The translations under genes were made by a program, and so were the position numbers. Shown one piece after another: positions 17,839-27,067 of a DNA stretch of 64,000 bases (position 1 is the first letter of the stretch; each line of letters opens with the position of its first letter). A model generated the notes under the pieces. The model was given only the letters and a program-made list of their open reading frames with translations, searched no databases and had not been told where the DNA came from. The DNA is taken from positions 1-64,000 of the forward strand of contig JACQEO010000075.1 in the NCBI GenBank assembly GCA_016200545.1. Reading direction: 5' to 3'. The stretch is from Deltaproteobacteria bacterium (lineage in GTDB: Bacteria; Desulfobacterota; Binatia; UTPRO1).

Positions 17839-18489
17839 ATGACGGGTTCTGCGCTCGCACGGCTCATCGAGAACGGTGGGGTCACCCTCTATCCGCTCTT
17901 GCTGTGCTCGATCGTGAGCGTCGCGGTGGCGATCGAGCGCGCCTGGACGATCGCGCGCGCGACGCGTGCGCGCGCCCGCGTCCACGAGCTGGTGCTGCGC
18001 GCCGCCGCGCGCGGCAATCTCAGTGAAGCGCTGGCCATCGTGCGCATGAGCGGCTCGCGGTACACGACGGTCTACGAGAGCGCGCTCACGCACGGCGAGG
18101 GCGAGAACCGTGCGCAGCTCGCCGAGCGCCGCGACGTCGCGAGCGTGCGCGAGCTCCGGCGCTACGTCTGGCTCCTCGGCACGATCGGCAGCCTGGCGCC
18201 GTTCATCGGCCTCTTCGGCACCGTCGTCGGCATCATCCGTGCCTTCGACAACATGGCCGCGACCGGCTCGGGCGGGTTCGCGGTGGTCGCCGCCGGGATC
18301 TCGGAAGCGCTCGTCGCCACGGCCGGTGGTCTGGTCGTCGGTGTGGTCTCGATCTTCGCCTACAACGCCTTCATGGTGCGCATCGCCAACACCGCCGCGG
18401 CGTGGCGTGAGTGGACCGACGAGCTGCTGACGGCGCTCATCGACGGCAAGATCGGCGAGGAGCCCGTCCGTGTCGCTCGGTCGCACTGA
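17839..18489 (+). CDS. exbB: ExbB/TolQ/MotA-like proton-channel protein
   Basis: A 216-residue inner-membrane protein of the MotA/TolQ/ExbB family, which with ExbD forms a proton-driven motor energising outer-membrane transport. One helix lies near the N-terminus (about 14-33, VTLYPLLLCSIVSVAVAIE), followed by a cytoplasmic domain and a helix pair (about 115-180) with LGTIGSLAPFIGLFGTVVGI, the family signature. The ATG at 17839 with GGGGAGG upstream was chosen. It overlaps exbD by about 20 bases. No tonB gene is present in this operon. Confidence 0.88.
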   Translation: MTGSALARLIENGGVTLYPLLLCSIVSVAVAIERAWTIARATRARARVHELVLRAAARGNLSEALAIVRMSGSRYTTVYESALTHGEGENRAQLAERRDVASVRELRRYVWLLGTIGSLAPFIGLFGTVVGIIRAFDNMAATGSGGFAVVAAGISEALVATAGGLVVGVVSIFAYNAFMVRIANTAAAWREWTDELLTALIDGKIGEEPVRVARSH

Positions 18490-18892
18490 CGCCGATGGCG
18501 ACGACGAGTCGATCGTCGCCGAGATCAACGTCACGCCCCTCACCGACATCTTCCTCGTCCTCTTGATCATCTTCATGGTGACGAGCAGCGCGCTCACCAA
18601 TCAGGGGAGCAAGGTCGACCTGCCGCGTGCCGACGCCGGCGCCGGCGACACGAGCGGGGTCGTCGTCACCGCGACAGCCGACGGCAAGGTGGAGGTCGAC
18701 GGCCGCGCGCTCGCGATCGATCAGCTCGGGGGGGTGCTCGCCGCCGCGCTCCAGCGGGGGCCGTCGAAGAGCGTCGTCCTGCGCGGCGACCGCACGATGG
18801 TGCTCGAGCAGGCGGTGCAGATCATGACCATCGCCAAGACGGCCGGCGCCGACAAGATCTCGATCGCCACCGCACCGATGGAGCGGCGATGA
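18470..18892 (+). CDS. exbD: ExbD/TolR biopolymer transport protein
   Basis: A 140-residue partner of ExbB: a short cytoplasmic N-terminus, one transmembrane helix (about 22-43, with the conserved TPLTDIFLVLLIIFM, in which the Asp carries the proton path), and a periplasmic domain (60-140). The start is a GTG at 18470, inside the 3' end of exbB, so translation is coupled. The end overlaps the following luciferase-like gene by four bases (ATGA), which is an unexpected partner for an ExbBD motor. Confidence 0.88.
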   Translation: MSLGRTDADGDDESIVAEINVTPLTDIFLVLLIIFMVTSSALTNQGSKVDLPRADAGAGDTSGVVVTATADGKVEVDGRALAIDQLGGVLAAALQRGPSKSVVLRGDRTMVLEQAVQIMTIAKTAGADKISIATAPMERR

Positions 18893-20259
18893 AATTCGGT
18901 CTCTTCTACGAGCACCAGCTCCCTCGGCCGTGGGACGACGACGGCGAGCACACGCTCCTGCAGCAGGCGCTCGAGCAATGCGTGCTCGCGGATGCGCTCG
19001 GCATCGAGTACGTGTGGGAGGTCGAGCATCACTTCCTCGAGGAGTACAGCCACTCGAGCGCGCCCGAGATCTTCCTCGCCGCGGTCTCCCAGCGCACCAA
19101 GTACATGCGCCTCGGCCACGGTATCGTGCAGACGCCGCCGGCCTTCAACCATCCGGCGCGGGTCGCCGAGCGCATCGCCACGCTCGACTTGGTCTCCGGC
19201 GGGCGCGTCGACTTCGGCACCGGCGAGTCGTCCTCCGAGGCCGAGCTCGGCGGCTTCCTCATCGATCCGGCCGAGAAGCGCCCGATGTGGGAGGAAGGGC
19301 TGCGGGTGGCGCTGCGCTGCCTCACCGAGGCGCCGTTCACCGGGTACGCGGGGAAGTACGTGACGATGCCGCCGCGGAACGTCGTGCCGAAGCCGCGGCA
19401 GAAGCCGCATCCACCCGTGTGGGTGGCGTGCAGCCGGCGCGACACCATCCGCCTCGCGGCCGAAAAGGCGATCGGCGCACTCACCTTCGCTTTCATCGAT
19501 CCCGAGGACGCGCACCACTGGGTCGACGACTACTACGCGACGCTCGCAGCGAAAGGCGTGCCGATCGGCGACGCGGTGAACGCCAACCTCGCCTGCGTGT
19601 CGACGTTCATGTGCCATCGCGACGAGGACGAGGCGTTGCGGCGCGGCCTCGAGGGCGCCAACTTCTTCGGCTACTCGCTGGCGCACTACTACGTCTTCGG
19701 ACGTCATCGTCCCGGCGTCACGGACGTGTGGGCGGAGTACCAGCACCGCCGTGCCGAGCACGGCTACGATCCCGCGGCGGTCCAGGCCGCCGCTGCCAAT
19801 GCCGACCGCCTCGGCGCCAAGGTGGTCGAGGGCGGTATCGGCGGACTGCGTGGCGCCGTTGGTACCCCGGAGCAGATCCGGCAATTCCTCCGTCGCTACG
19901 AGGAGGCCGGCGTCGACCAGGTGATCTTCATCAGTCAGGCGGGAAAGAATCACCACGAGCACATCACGGAGAGCCTGGAGCTCTTCGGCCGCGAGATCCT
20001 CCCCGAGTTCAAGGAGCGTGACCTCCGTGCCGAGCGCGACAAGGCGCGGCGCCTGGCGCCGGTCGTCGACGCGGTGATGGCGCGGAAACCGGCGAGCGAT
20101 CATCCGCCGCTGCCGACACCCGACTACGCGTTCCCGGCGATCCCGCGCGACCAGGCCGATCGCGCCGGCGCCGACGAGTTCCACCGCTTCCTCGACAAGG
20201 TCGCGGAAGACGCGGCGCAGGGGGACCTGTCGGCGATCGACGCCCTGCGGAACGGCTAG
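18889..20259 (+). CDS. LLM-class flavin-dependent oxidoreductase
   Basis: A 456-residue luciferase-like monooxygenase (TIM barrel, FMN-dependent, class of alkanal monooxygenases). Residues 1-30 (MKFGLFYEHQLPRPW) and the GRVDFGTGESSSEAELGGF segment are typical. The C-terminal 90 residues (from about 365) extend beyond the usual barrel with a Pro/Asp-rich stretch. Substrate unknown. Long-chain or small aldehyde/alkane oxidation would fit the other catabolic genes. The ATGA overlap with exbD makes co-expression very likely. Confidence 0.88.
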   Translation: MKFGLFYEHQLPRPWDDDGEHTLLQQALEQCVLADALGIEYVWEVEHHFLEEYSHSSAPEIFLAAVSQRTKYMRLGHGIVQTPPAFNHPARVAERIATLDLVSGGRVDFGTGESSSEAELGGFLIDPAEKRPMWEEGLRVALRCLTEAPFTGYAGKYVTMPPRNVVPKPRQKPHPPVWVACSRRDTIRLAAEKAIGALTFAFIDPEDAHHWVDDYYATLAAKGVPIGDAVNANLACVSTFMCHRDEDEALRRGLEGANFFGYSLAHYYVFGRHRPGVTDVWAEYQHRRAEHGYDPAAVQAAAANADRLGAKVVEGGIGGLRGAVGTPEQIRQFLRRYEEAGVDQVIFISQAGKNHHEHITESLELFGREILPEFKERDLRAERDKARRLAPVVDAVMARKPASDHPPLPTPDYAFPAIPRDQADRAGADEFHRFLDKVAEDAAQGDLSAIDALRNG

Positions 20260-20271
20260 CCGCGTCTCCGC

Positions 20272-21780
20272 CTACGCGACCTTCGCGATCCTCGGCGGCG
20301 CCTCGACGGCGCGCGGCTCCTGTCGGTACGCGTCCCAATCGATGTGGCGCGTGCGCCACCAGTACTCGGTCGTCGTCCCCGACCAGTTGTTGGTGATGCG
20401 GCCGTCGGCGCGCTTGTACCAGCTCTTGCCGGTGCGCGCCCACACCGTCGCGTCGAGAATGCGGCGCAGCTGCTCGTTGTAGGTGCGCATCGCCTCGGGA
20501 CGGACGTCGAGACACTTGAGCTGGCGACTCTCGAGCGCGCGGATGCACTCCAGGACGTAGCCGACCTGGCACTCGATCATGAAGAGGATCGAATTGTGGC
20601 CGAGGTTGGTGTTCGGTCCGTAGAGCATGAAGAAGTTCGGGAAGCCGGCGACCGCGACGCCGAGATAGGCCTCGGCGCCGTCTTTCCATGCCTCGTCGAG
20701 CGCGCGCCGTCCGAGACCCTCGACATGCATCGGGGCGAGGAACGACGTCGACTCGAAGCCGGTCGCGAAGATGATGACGTCGACGGGGAAGGACCTGCCG
20801 TCGCGCGTGACGATGCCGTCGGCGCGCACGCGCTCGATCGGCGCGGTGACGACCTGCACGTTGTCGCGCGTCAGCGTCTGGTAGTAGTCGTCGGAGATCA
20901 GGATGCGCTTGCCGCCGATCGGGTAGTCGGGCACCAGCGCTCGCCGCAGCTCGGGGTCGGTGACGTGCTCGCGCATGGCGCGGTCGGCGTGTCTGGTCAC
21001 CAGCGCGCTGAAGAACGCGTTTTGCCGAAAGATCGGGAAGCGCGACTCGTAGGCCGCCCACAGCCGCCATCGATAGAGGCGCGCGAGCAGCGGAACGTTG
21101 GTGAAGAGCCAGCGCTCGAGCGCGCGGTACGGGCGATCGCGCTTCGCGATCATCCAGTTGGCGCTGCGCTGGAAGATGGTCAGCCGTTCGACCGTCGGCG
21201 CGATCTCCGGGATGAACTGGATCGCGCTCGCGGCGTTGCCGATGACGGCGACGCGTTTGCCGCCGAGATCGACGTCCGGCCGCCAGCGCGCGGAGTGGAA
21301 GGCGGTGCCGTTGAAATCCTCGAGGCCGGGGATGCCCGGATACGCGGGGCGGTTCAGCTGGCCCGTGCCGCTCACCAGGACCTCGGCCTCGATCTCTTCA
21401 CCCGTGGTGGTGCGTACGCGCCAGACGCCCGCGTCGGCGTCGAAGCTCGCGGACGCGACCTGGCTGTGGAAGCGCACGTGCCGCAGCAGGTCGTACTTGC
21501 GTGCGCAGTGGTCGATGTAGGCGAGGATCTCCGGTTGCGGCGCCCACTTCCGTGACCAATCGGTCTTCTGCTCGAACGAGAAGCAGTAGACGAACGACGG
21601 CGAGTCGCATGCCGCGCCCGGGTAGGTGTTGTCACGCCAGGTGCCGCCGATCCGGTCGGACTTCTCGAGGATCGTGAACGACTCGATGCCGGCGCGCTTC
21701 AGCTGCATGCCCATGCAGAGCCCGCCGAAGCCGGACCCGATGATGGCGATGCGGGGGTGACGGCCCGTGTCGTGACGCAT
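20272..21780 (-). CDS. Flavin-containing / Baeyer-Villiger-type monooxygenase
   Basis: A 502-residue two-dinucleotide-binding monooxygenase. FAD site GSGFGG (15-20), NADPH site GNAASA (181-186), and the Baeyer-Villiger fingerprint F-x-G-x-x-x-H-x-x-x-W seen as FNGTAFHSARW (156-166), although the usual last Pro/Asp is Arg. The conserved FATGFES region follows. The enzyme would insert oxygen next to a ketone, or N-/S-oxygenate. The gene is alone and antisense-convergent to the LLM oxidoreductase, separated by 12 bases. Confidence 0.88.
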   Translation of the reverse strand: MRHDTGRHPRIAIIGSGFGGLCMGMQLKRAGIESFTILEKSDRIGGTWRDNTYPGAACDSPSFVYCFSFEQKTDWSRKWAPQPEILAYIDHCARKYDLLRHVRFHSQVASASFDADAGVWRVRTTTGEEIEAEVLVSGTGQLNRPAYPGIPGLEDFNGTAFHSARWRPDVDLGGKRVAVIGNAASAIQFIPEIAPTVERLTIFQRSANWMIAKRDRPYRALERWLFTNVPLLARLYRWRLWAAYESRFPIFRQNAFFSALVTRHADRAMREHVTDPELRRALVPDYPIGGKRILISDDYYQTLTRDNVQVVTAPIERVRADGIVTRDGRSFPVDVIIFATGFESTSFLAPMHVEGLGRRALDEAWKDGAEAYLGVAVAGFPNFFMLYGPNTNLGHNSILFMIECQVGYVLECIRALESRQLKCLDVRPEAMRTYNEQLRRILDATVWARTGKSWYKRADGRITNNWSGTTTEYWWRTRHIDWDAYRQEPRAVEAPPRIAKVA

Positions 21781-21834
21781 CCCGGCTACTATTATGTCGG
21801 GCCGGCGGCTCCGGCAAGAATCGCGCGCGAGCCG

Positions 21835-22899
21835 TCAACGCCCGCCGCCGTGACGATGGCGGTGGTGAGCGTCCGAGACGTGTGGGTGATCGTGCGTGAG
21901 CGCGACGTGGCGATGCGGGTGGGAGTGCGGCTCCGACCACGCACCGGCGTGCGCGTGACGGTGGTGCTCGTCGTGGACGTGGGCGTGCTCGTGCTCGAGC
22001 GACTCGTGCGTATGGACGTGCGCGTGGCGCTCCTCGAGGAGGAGCCCCACGCCCGCCGCCATCGTCAGCGCCGCGATCGCCGTCGCGCCGTCGAGGCGCT
22101 CACCGAGGAGCGGCACGGAGAGTGCCGCACCGATGAAAGGCGCGGTGGCGAAATACGCTGCCTGGCGGGCGCTGCCGAGCAGCCGGAGTGCGCGCACCGC
22201 GAAGATCAAGCTCGCCCCATACGCGCCCGCGCCGAGGAGCAGTCCCGCGCCGGCCGCGGCGATCGTCGGTGAGCTCTGGCCGGTCACCCAGGCGATGAGA
22301 AGCATGCTGGCTCCAGCGGCGAGGCCCTTGATGCGGACGACCTCGATAGGATCGCGCAGCGAGAGCCGCTGGCTCAAATTGTTGTCGATCGCCCAGCTCG
22401 CGCACGCACCGGCGACCGCAGCGCACCCGAGCCAGTCGGGAGGGGCGCTTCCCGCGCGCGCGGTGACGAGCACGGCGCCGGCGACGATCAACACCGCGCC
22501 GCCCGCCGCGCGCGCCCCGAGGTGCTCGGAGAAGAGCGTCGTCGCGAGGATGATCGTGAGCGGCGCCTCGAGATTGAGTAGCAGCGACGCCGTCGCGCCG
22601 GGAAGATGTCGTACGCCGACGAGCAGGAGCCACGGCCCGACCATGCCACCGGCGACGACCACGCCCACGATCAGCGGCGCGTCCTTCAGCGTGAGCGGCG
22701 CCTCCCGTGTGGTCGCGGTGTCGTCCGCCCGTCGCGCGCGCACGGCGACGAGCGCGAGCCCGGCGCCCAGGTAGAGCAGGGCGGCGAGCACCACGGGCTC
22801 GACCGACGGCACGAGGAGCTTCGCGAGCGGCGCGCCCGTGCCGAAGAGCACCGCTGCCGCGAGCGCCTGGGTCGCGCCCGCTGTCCGCGTCCCGTCCAT
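21835..22899 (-). CDS. EamA/DMT permease with histidine-rich C-terminal tail
   Basis: A 354-residue drug/metabolite-type transporter with about ten transmembrane helices in two EamA halves (about 1-140 and 145-288, GATASLLLNLEAPLTIILAT in the first). The last 66 residues contain 23 histidines (e.g. HDEHHRHAHA) and are hydrophilic, unlike typical EamA proteins. Such tails are known metal-binding buffers in CDF and nickel/cobalt transporters, so export or sensing of Zn/Ni/Co is an inference. The ATG at 22899 starts two bases after the epimerase stop at 22902, so the two share an operon. Confidence 0.8.
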   Translation of the reverse strand: MDGTRTAGATQALAAAVLFGTGAPLAKLLVPSVEPVVLAALLYLGAGLALVAVRARRADDTATTREAPLTLKDAPLIVGVVVAGGMVGPWLLLVGVRHLPGATASLLLNLEAPLTIILATTLFSEHLGARAAGGAVLIVAGAVLVTARAGSAPPDWLGCAAVAGACASWAIDNNLSQRLSLRDPIEVVRIKGLAAGASMLLIAWVTGQSSPTIAAAGAGLLLGAGAYGASLIFAVRALRLLGSARQAAYFATAPFIGAALSVPLLGERLDGATAIAALTMAAGVGLLLEERHAHVHTHESLEHEHAHVHDEHHRHAHAGAWSEPHSHPHRHVALTHDHPHVSDAHHRHRHGGGR

Positions 22900-22901
22900 G
22901 A

Positions 22902-23822
22902 CTACGCCGATCGCGCGCGGAACCATGCGATCGTGCGCGCGAGCCCATCGTCGAGTGGTACGCGCGGCTCCCACCCGATCGCGTCGCGGAGCTTGGCGTT
23001 GGACGCCACGACGTGCGGGTTGCCGGCGAGGCGCTCGTGCGCGCAGCTCACCGGGACCCCGAGCAGGCGCCCGAGCGTGAGCGCGACGTCGCCGACGGAG
23101 GTCGTGCGATTGCTTCCGAGGTTGAAGATCTCTCCCGGCGTCCCCCATAGCCCGAGGGCGATGAGCGCCGCCACGACGTCGTCGACGTAGGTGAAGTCTC
23201 GGATCGGCCGGCAGCTCGCGATCTGGACGCGTCCTTCCCGCAATCCTCGGCCGACGAGCTCAGGTACGAGGAACACGGGGCCCTGCCCGCCGCCGTACGT
23301 ATTGAAGTTGCGGACGACGATCGCCGTGACACGCCCGTCGCGTGCTGCGTCGAGACAGAGCCGCTCGGCGGCGAGCTTGGTCGCGGCGTACACACTCGCC
23401 TCACTCACCGGCGCGCCTTCGTCGAGGGGCGTGGTCGCTCCCGCCGCGTATACGGAGGCACTCGAGACGAAGACCAGCCGGCGCCCGCCGGCGGCGTCGA
23501 CGAGCGTCGCGGTGCCGCCGACGTTGACGGCGCGGGCGCGTGCCGGGTCGCGCTCGCAGGCGCGCGGGTCGGCGATGCCGGCGAGGTGAAACACCAGATC
23601 GACGTTCTCGAGACAACGCGCGACCGTCGCCGGATTGCACACATCGCCGCCGACGGACGCGACCGCGCCGGCGACATCGCCCGCGGACGGCGCGGGTGGT
23701 GCGACGCCGTCGAGGGCGACGATGCGGCCGTGGAAGCCGGCGCGAACGAGCTCCCGGCACAGATGGCGGCCGAGGAATCCGCTGGCGCCGGTGACGAGAA
23801 CGCGGCGGGGAAGCCGATGCAT
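22902..23822 (-). CDS. NAD-dependent epimerase/dehydratase (sugar nucleotide type)
   Basis: A 306-residue extended SDR. The Rossmann motif is TGASGFLGRHL (11-21), and the active site has Tyr-x3-Lys as YAATK (about 144-148), with Ser in FVSSASVYAAG. Conserved RNFNTYGGGQ and RDFTYVDD are typical of UDP-glucose/galactose 4-epimerase and GDP-mannose-type enzymes. It would act on a nucleotide sugar in cell-surface polysaccharide synthesis. It is upstream of and coupled with the EamA permease. The NtrC-like regulator gene ends 54 bases further along. Confidence 0.85.
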   Translation of the reverse strand: MHRLPRRVLVTGASGFLGRHLCRELVRAGFHGRIVALDGVAPPAPSAGDVAGAVASVGGDVCNPATVARCLENVDLVFHLAGIADPRACERDPARARAVNVGGTATLVDAAGGRRLVFVSSASVYAAGATTPLDEGAPVSEASVYAATKLAAERLCLDAARDGRVTAIVVRNFNTYGGGQGPVFLVPELVGRGLREGRVQIASCRPIRDFTYVDDVVAALIALGLWGTPGEIFNLGSNRTTSVGDVALTLGRLLGVPVSCAHERLAGNPHVVASNAKLRDAIGWEPRVPLDDGLARTIAWFRARSA

Positions 23823-23876
23823 CGTCCGTCGAGGTGTAACGCGCCCAGGGCCGAGCTGTCTACGAGGCGTGCGCGA

Positions 23877-25235
23877 TCACCTGCCGTCGAAGCGCTCGAG
23901 CTTGCGATAGAGGGTGCGACGGTCGAACCCGAGCACCTGCGCCGCGAGCGTCTTGTTGCCGCCGACGGCTTCCATGACGCGGCGAATGTAGCGGCGCTCC
24001 ACCTCCTCCATCGGCGGTAGCTGCGAAGGGTCGTCGCTCCCGATCACGAGCTGCTCGGGGCGATACTCGCGAATCGCGTCCGGGAGATCCTCGACGCCGA
24101 CCTCGACGTAACGGGTGAGCGCCACGGCGCGCTCGATGCAGTTTTGCAGCTCGCGGACGTTGCCCGGCCAGGCGTACGCCAGCAGACGTTCGGCCGCCGT
24201 GGGTGAGATGCCGGTGACGTGCTTGTCGACGCGCGCGGCGCAGCGGTTCACGAACTCTTGCGCGAGCAGCAGGACGTCGCTGCCGCGCGCGCGCAGCGGC
24301 GGCAGCTCGAGGCGCAGGACGTTGACGCGAAAATACAAATCCTGACGAAATCGCTGCTCAGCCACCGCCGACTCGAGATCGCGGTTCGTCGCGGTGACGA
24401 GTCGAGCGTCGAACGGGATCTCTTCCGCGGCGCCCAGCGGGCGGACGGTGCGCTCCTGAATCGCGCGCAGGAGCTTCGGCTGGAGCGCCAGCGAGAGGTC
24501 GCCAATCTCGTCGAGGAACAACGTGCCGCCGTGCGCGCGCAGAAAAAGGCCGGTGCGCGCGTGCCGCGCGTCGGTGAACGCGCCACGCGCGTGGCCGAAC
24601 AGCTCGCTCTCGAGCAGCGACTCCGGAACCGCCGCGCAATTGATCGCGACGAACGGTCCGTCGGCGCGCCGGCCCCTTTGGTGCAGCGCGCGCGCGACGA
24701 CCTCCTTGCCGGTGCCGCTTTCGCCAGTGATGAGTACGGGCGCGTCGGCGTCGACGATGCGCTCGAGCAGCTCGTACACGCGCTGCATCGCCGGGCTGTC
24801 GCCAAGGAGCTCGGCGAAGCGGCGGCTGGCTTCGACGGCGCTGCGCAAGCGCGTCACTTCGAGGCGTAGTCGATGATGTCCCACCGCCCTGTCGACGGCG
24901 ACGATGAGGGCGTCCATCTCCACTGGCTTGGTGATGAAATCGTACGCCCCGGCGCGAATGGCGCCGATCGCGGTCTCGAGGTTACCGAACGCCGTGATGA
25001 CGATGACGGGAAGCTCGGGCCGTTCCGCCGCGACTCGCCGGCAAAGATCGAGCCCGCTCAGGCCGCGCATGTTGAGATCGGTGACGACGGTCTCGAACTC
25101 CGCGGTATGGAGCTCGACGAGCGCGGTAGCGGGGGCGGTGTGACAGCTGACCGCGAAGCCCTCTTCCGCGAGCGCGCTTTCGAGGAGCTCGCACATCCGC
25201 GCGTCGTCGTCGACGACCAGAATCCGGCCTCTCAC
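23877..25235 (-). CDS. Sigma-54-dependent NtrC-type response regulator
   Basis: A 452-residue regulator. Receiver domain 1-120 with phospho-Asp53 (VTDLNM), AAA+ ATPase about 145-380 with Walker A GESGTGKE (171-178) and Walker B region TLFLDEIGD, and a C-terminal Fis-type HTH (QVLGFDRRTLYRKLERF). The sigma-54 contact loop reads GAFTDA (218-223) rather than the canonical GAFTGA, a variant seen in other NtrC-type proteins. The GTG start at 25235 overlaps the kinase TGA by four bases. It should activate a sigma-54 promoter. The target genes are not obvious. Confidence 0.92.
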   Translation of the reverse strand: MRGRILVVDDDARMCELLESALAEEGFAVSCHTAPATALVELHTAEFETVVTDLNMRGLSGLDLCRRVAAERPELPVIVITAFGNLETAIGAIRAGAYDFITKPVEMDALIVAVDRAVGHHRLRLEVTRLRSAVEASRRFAELLGDSPAMQRVYELLERIVDADAPVLITGESGTGKEVVARALHQRGRRADGPFVAINCAAVPESLLESELFGHARGAFTDARHARTGLFLRAHGGTLFLDEIGDLSLALQPKLLRAIQERTVRPLGAAEEIPFDARLVTATNRDLESAVAEQRFRQDLYFRVNVLRLELPPLRARGSDVLLLAQEFVNRCAARVDKHVTGISPTAAERLLAYAWPGNVRELQNCIERAVALTRYVEVGVEDLPDAIREYRPEQLVIGSDDPSQLPPMEEVERRYIRRVMEAVGGNKTLAAQVLGFDRRTLYRKLERFDGR

Positions 25236-26722
25236 GTGCGCGCTCGATCGGTCGCGGCGTCGACGCGCGCCGGCCGGAGAAACACGTCGAACCGAGTACC
25301 GACGCCGGGTGTGCTGTCCACCGTGATCCAGCCGCCGTGCTCGCGCACGATGTCGTAGGCGATCGGCAAGCCGAGCCCGGTGCCCTCGCCAGCGCCTTTG
25401 GTCGTGAAGAAGGGCTCGAAGATGTGGGGAACGGCGTCGGGCGAAATCCCGCACCCTTGGTCGGCGATGGTGATGTGTACGTGCTCGGTGTCGGCGCCCT
25501 CATCACGTGGTGCTTGCACGCGCGTGGTTGCGACGTCAACGGTGAGCGTTCCGCCGCCGTCCATCGCTTGGATGCCGTTCAGCACCAGGTTGGTGAGCGC
25601 TTGCTGGAGTTGGTTTTCATCGACCTCGGCCAGCAGCGGCGCCGAGCGCTCCAGCGTCCGCAACGTGACGCCGCGCTTCTCCGCGATCGGCGACAGCATC
25701 GCGAGTGTATGGCGGGTGATCTCGACGACGTCGCGCGCCCCGAGGCGCGGTCCGCGCCGGCGCGCGAAGTCCAAGAGCTGGCGGATGATCGTCGTCATCC
25801 GCTCGGCCATCTCGGTGATCACGTCGAGCGTGCTCGCTAACTCCTCGGTCGCGTGCGTGCTCGCGCGCACGCGCTTGGCACGTCCGAGAATGACGTTCAG
25901 CGGTGTGCCGAGCTCGTGCGCGATTCCGGAGGCGAGCTGCCCGACGGTCTTGAGTCGGTCGGCGTGGCGGAGCTGTTCGACTGCGGCGATTTTGGCCTCG
26001 ATTTCGGCGGCGACCTGCCGGTTCGCGTCGACGAGACGGTCGCACATCGCGTTGAGCTCGTGGCCGAGCTCGCCGATCTCGTCGCGCTGCTGAACGTTCA
26101 AGCGATGGGACAAGTCGCCGGCGCCGACCCGTCGCGCTTGCTCGCAGAGGGCGCGAATCGGTCGTCCGACGAAGAGGAGCCCGAGTACGATCGCGATGAT
26201 CCCGCAGACGGTCGCGATGACGAGCGCGGCGACGACCCCGTGCAGTACGCTGGTGCGCAGGTAGCTGCGTTGCTGCTGCAACGACTCGGAGATCTCCAGC
26301 GCCGCCGCCCGTCCGCTCGGAGCCGAGATCGGTATGTAAGCGTAGCGCCGTTCCTCGTCACCCTCGTGGTACTGCGAGCGGACGATCTGTCGGCCGTGAC
26401 GGAGCCCGGACAGCTCGTCGACGGGTACCGCGGGGCGCGCCTCCGCGCCGTCTTCGTTGCCGTCGAGCCAGACCCACCGAATGCGGACGTCACTGACGCT
26501 GTCGTCGGCGTGACGTACGAGATCTTGCGCGCCGGTCTCGTCCTGGCTCTGCGCCACCGCCTCGACCGAGGCGCGTAACACGCGGCCGAGCAGCCGCTCG
26601 AGCTGCCGCCGCTCGGTCTCGAAGAACGCGATCTCGCGTGTGACGCGTACGTAGGCGCTGACACCGGTCACGGCGAAGATCCCGAGGATCAGCGCGATGG
26701 TGAGCTTACGAGCAAGCTTCAT
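25232..26722 (-). CDS. NtrY-like sensor histidine kinase with HAMP domain
   Basis: A 496-residue kinase. Transmembrane helices at about 7-27 and 163-186 enclose a periplasmic sensor region. A HAMP linker follows (about 187-240), then HisKA with phosphorylated His269 in SGIAHELGTPLN, and an HATPase domain with NLVLNGIQAM and GLGLPIAYDIVREHGG. The GIAHELGTPLN variant of the H box is common in NtrB/NtrY-class kinases that pair with sigma-54 regulators. It is cotranscribed and overlaps the NtrC-like regulator by four bases, so the two form one signal pair. Confidence 0.92.
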   Translation of the reverse strand: MKLARKLTIALILGIFAVTGVSAYVRVTREIAFFETERRQLERLLGRVLRASVEAVAQSQDETGAQDLVRHADDSVSDVRIRWVWLDGNEDGAEARPAVPVDELSGLRHGRQIVRSQYHEGDEERRYAYIPISAPSGRAAALEISESLQQQRSYLRTSVLHGVVAALVIATVCGIIAIVLGLLFVGRPIRALCEQARRVGAGDLSHRLNVQQRDEIGELGHELNAMCDRLVDANRQVAAEIEAKIAAVEQLRHADRLKTVGQLASGIAHELGTPLNVILGRAKRVRASTHATEELASTLDVITEMAERMTTIIRQLLDFARRRGPRLGARDVVEITRHTLAMLSPIAEKRGVTLRTLERSAPLLAEVDENQLQQALTNLVLNGIQAMDGGGTLTVDVATTRVQAPRDEGADTEHVHITIADQGCGISPDAVPHIFEPFFTTKGAGEGTGLGLPIAYDIVREHGGWITVDSTPGVGTRFDVFLRPARVDAATDRART

Positions 26723-27067
26723 TGCATCCTCTCATCTCATCGTCGGTTCGGTGCTTCTGGGCTGTGCGGAGGACGATTTCCCAAGTCTACAGCATCTCGC
26801 ATGCCGAGCTCTCCACGCGCCGTGGCCCGGGTTCGAGGTCCAGGCGGAGTTGCAAACGCGCGGCATCGTAGCGGATCGCCCCATCGAGTCGTACTCGCGC
26901 CCCTGGGCGGAGGCGGCGGGGGTGGAAACCGCGCCGCTCACGGACCTGAAGTGCATGATCCCTCCGTGGAGCTGCGATCCGCGGGCCAATCGGCTCGGCC
27001 GGGCACGGCATGTGCTTAAAGGCAGGTGCACCCGGCGGCTCGTCGCCGCCCGGTGCGACGGTCGAGC
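26723..27067. other. Divergent intergenic region with 5' hairpin
   Basis: This 345-base gap separates the NtrY-like kinase (leftward) from the glycosyltransferase (rightward), so it must hold both promoters, but no convincing -35/-10 or sigma-54 (TGGC-N8-TTGC) site was found by eye. A near-perfect 11-bp hairpin with one mismatch, CACCCGGCGGC-tcgtc-GCCGCCCGGTG (27029-27055), ends 12 bases before the glycosyltransferase ATG and could influence its translation. No protein-coding content is seen. Confidence 0.45.
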
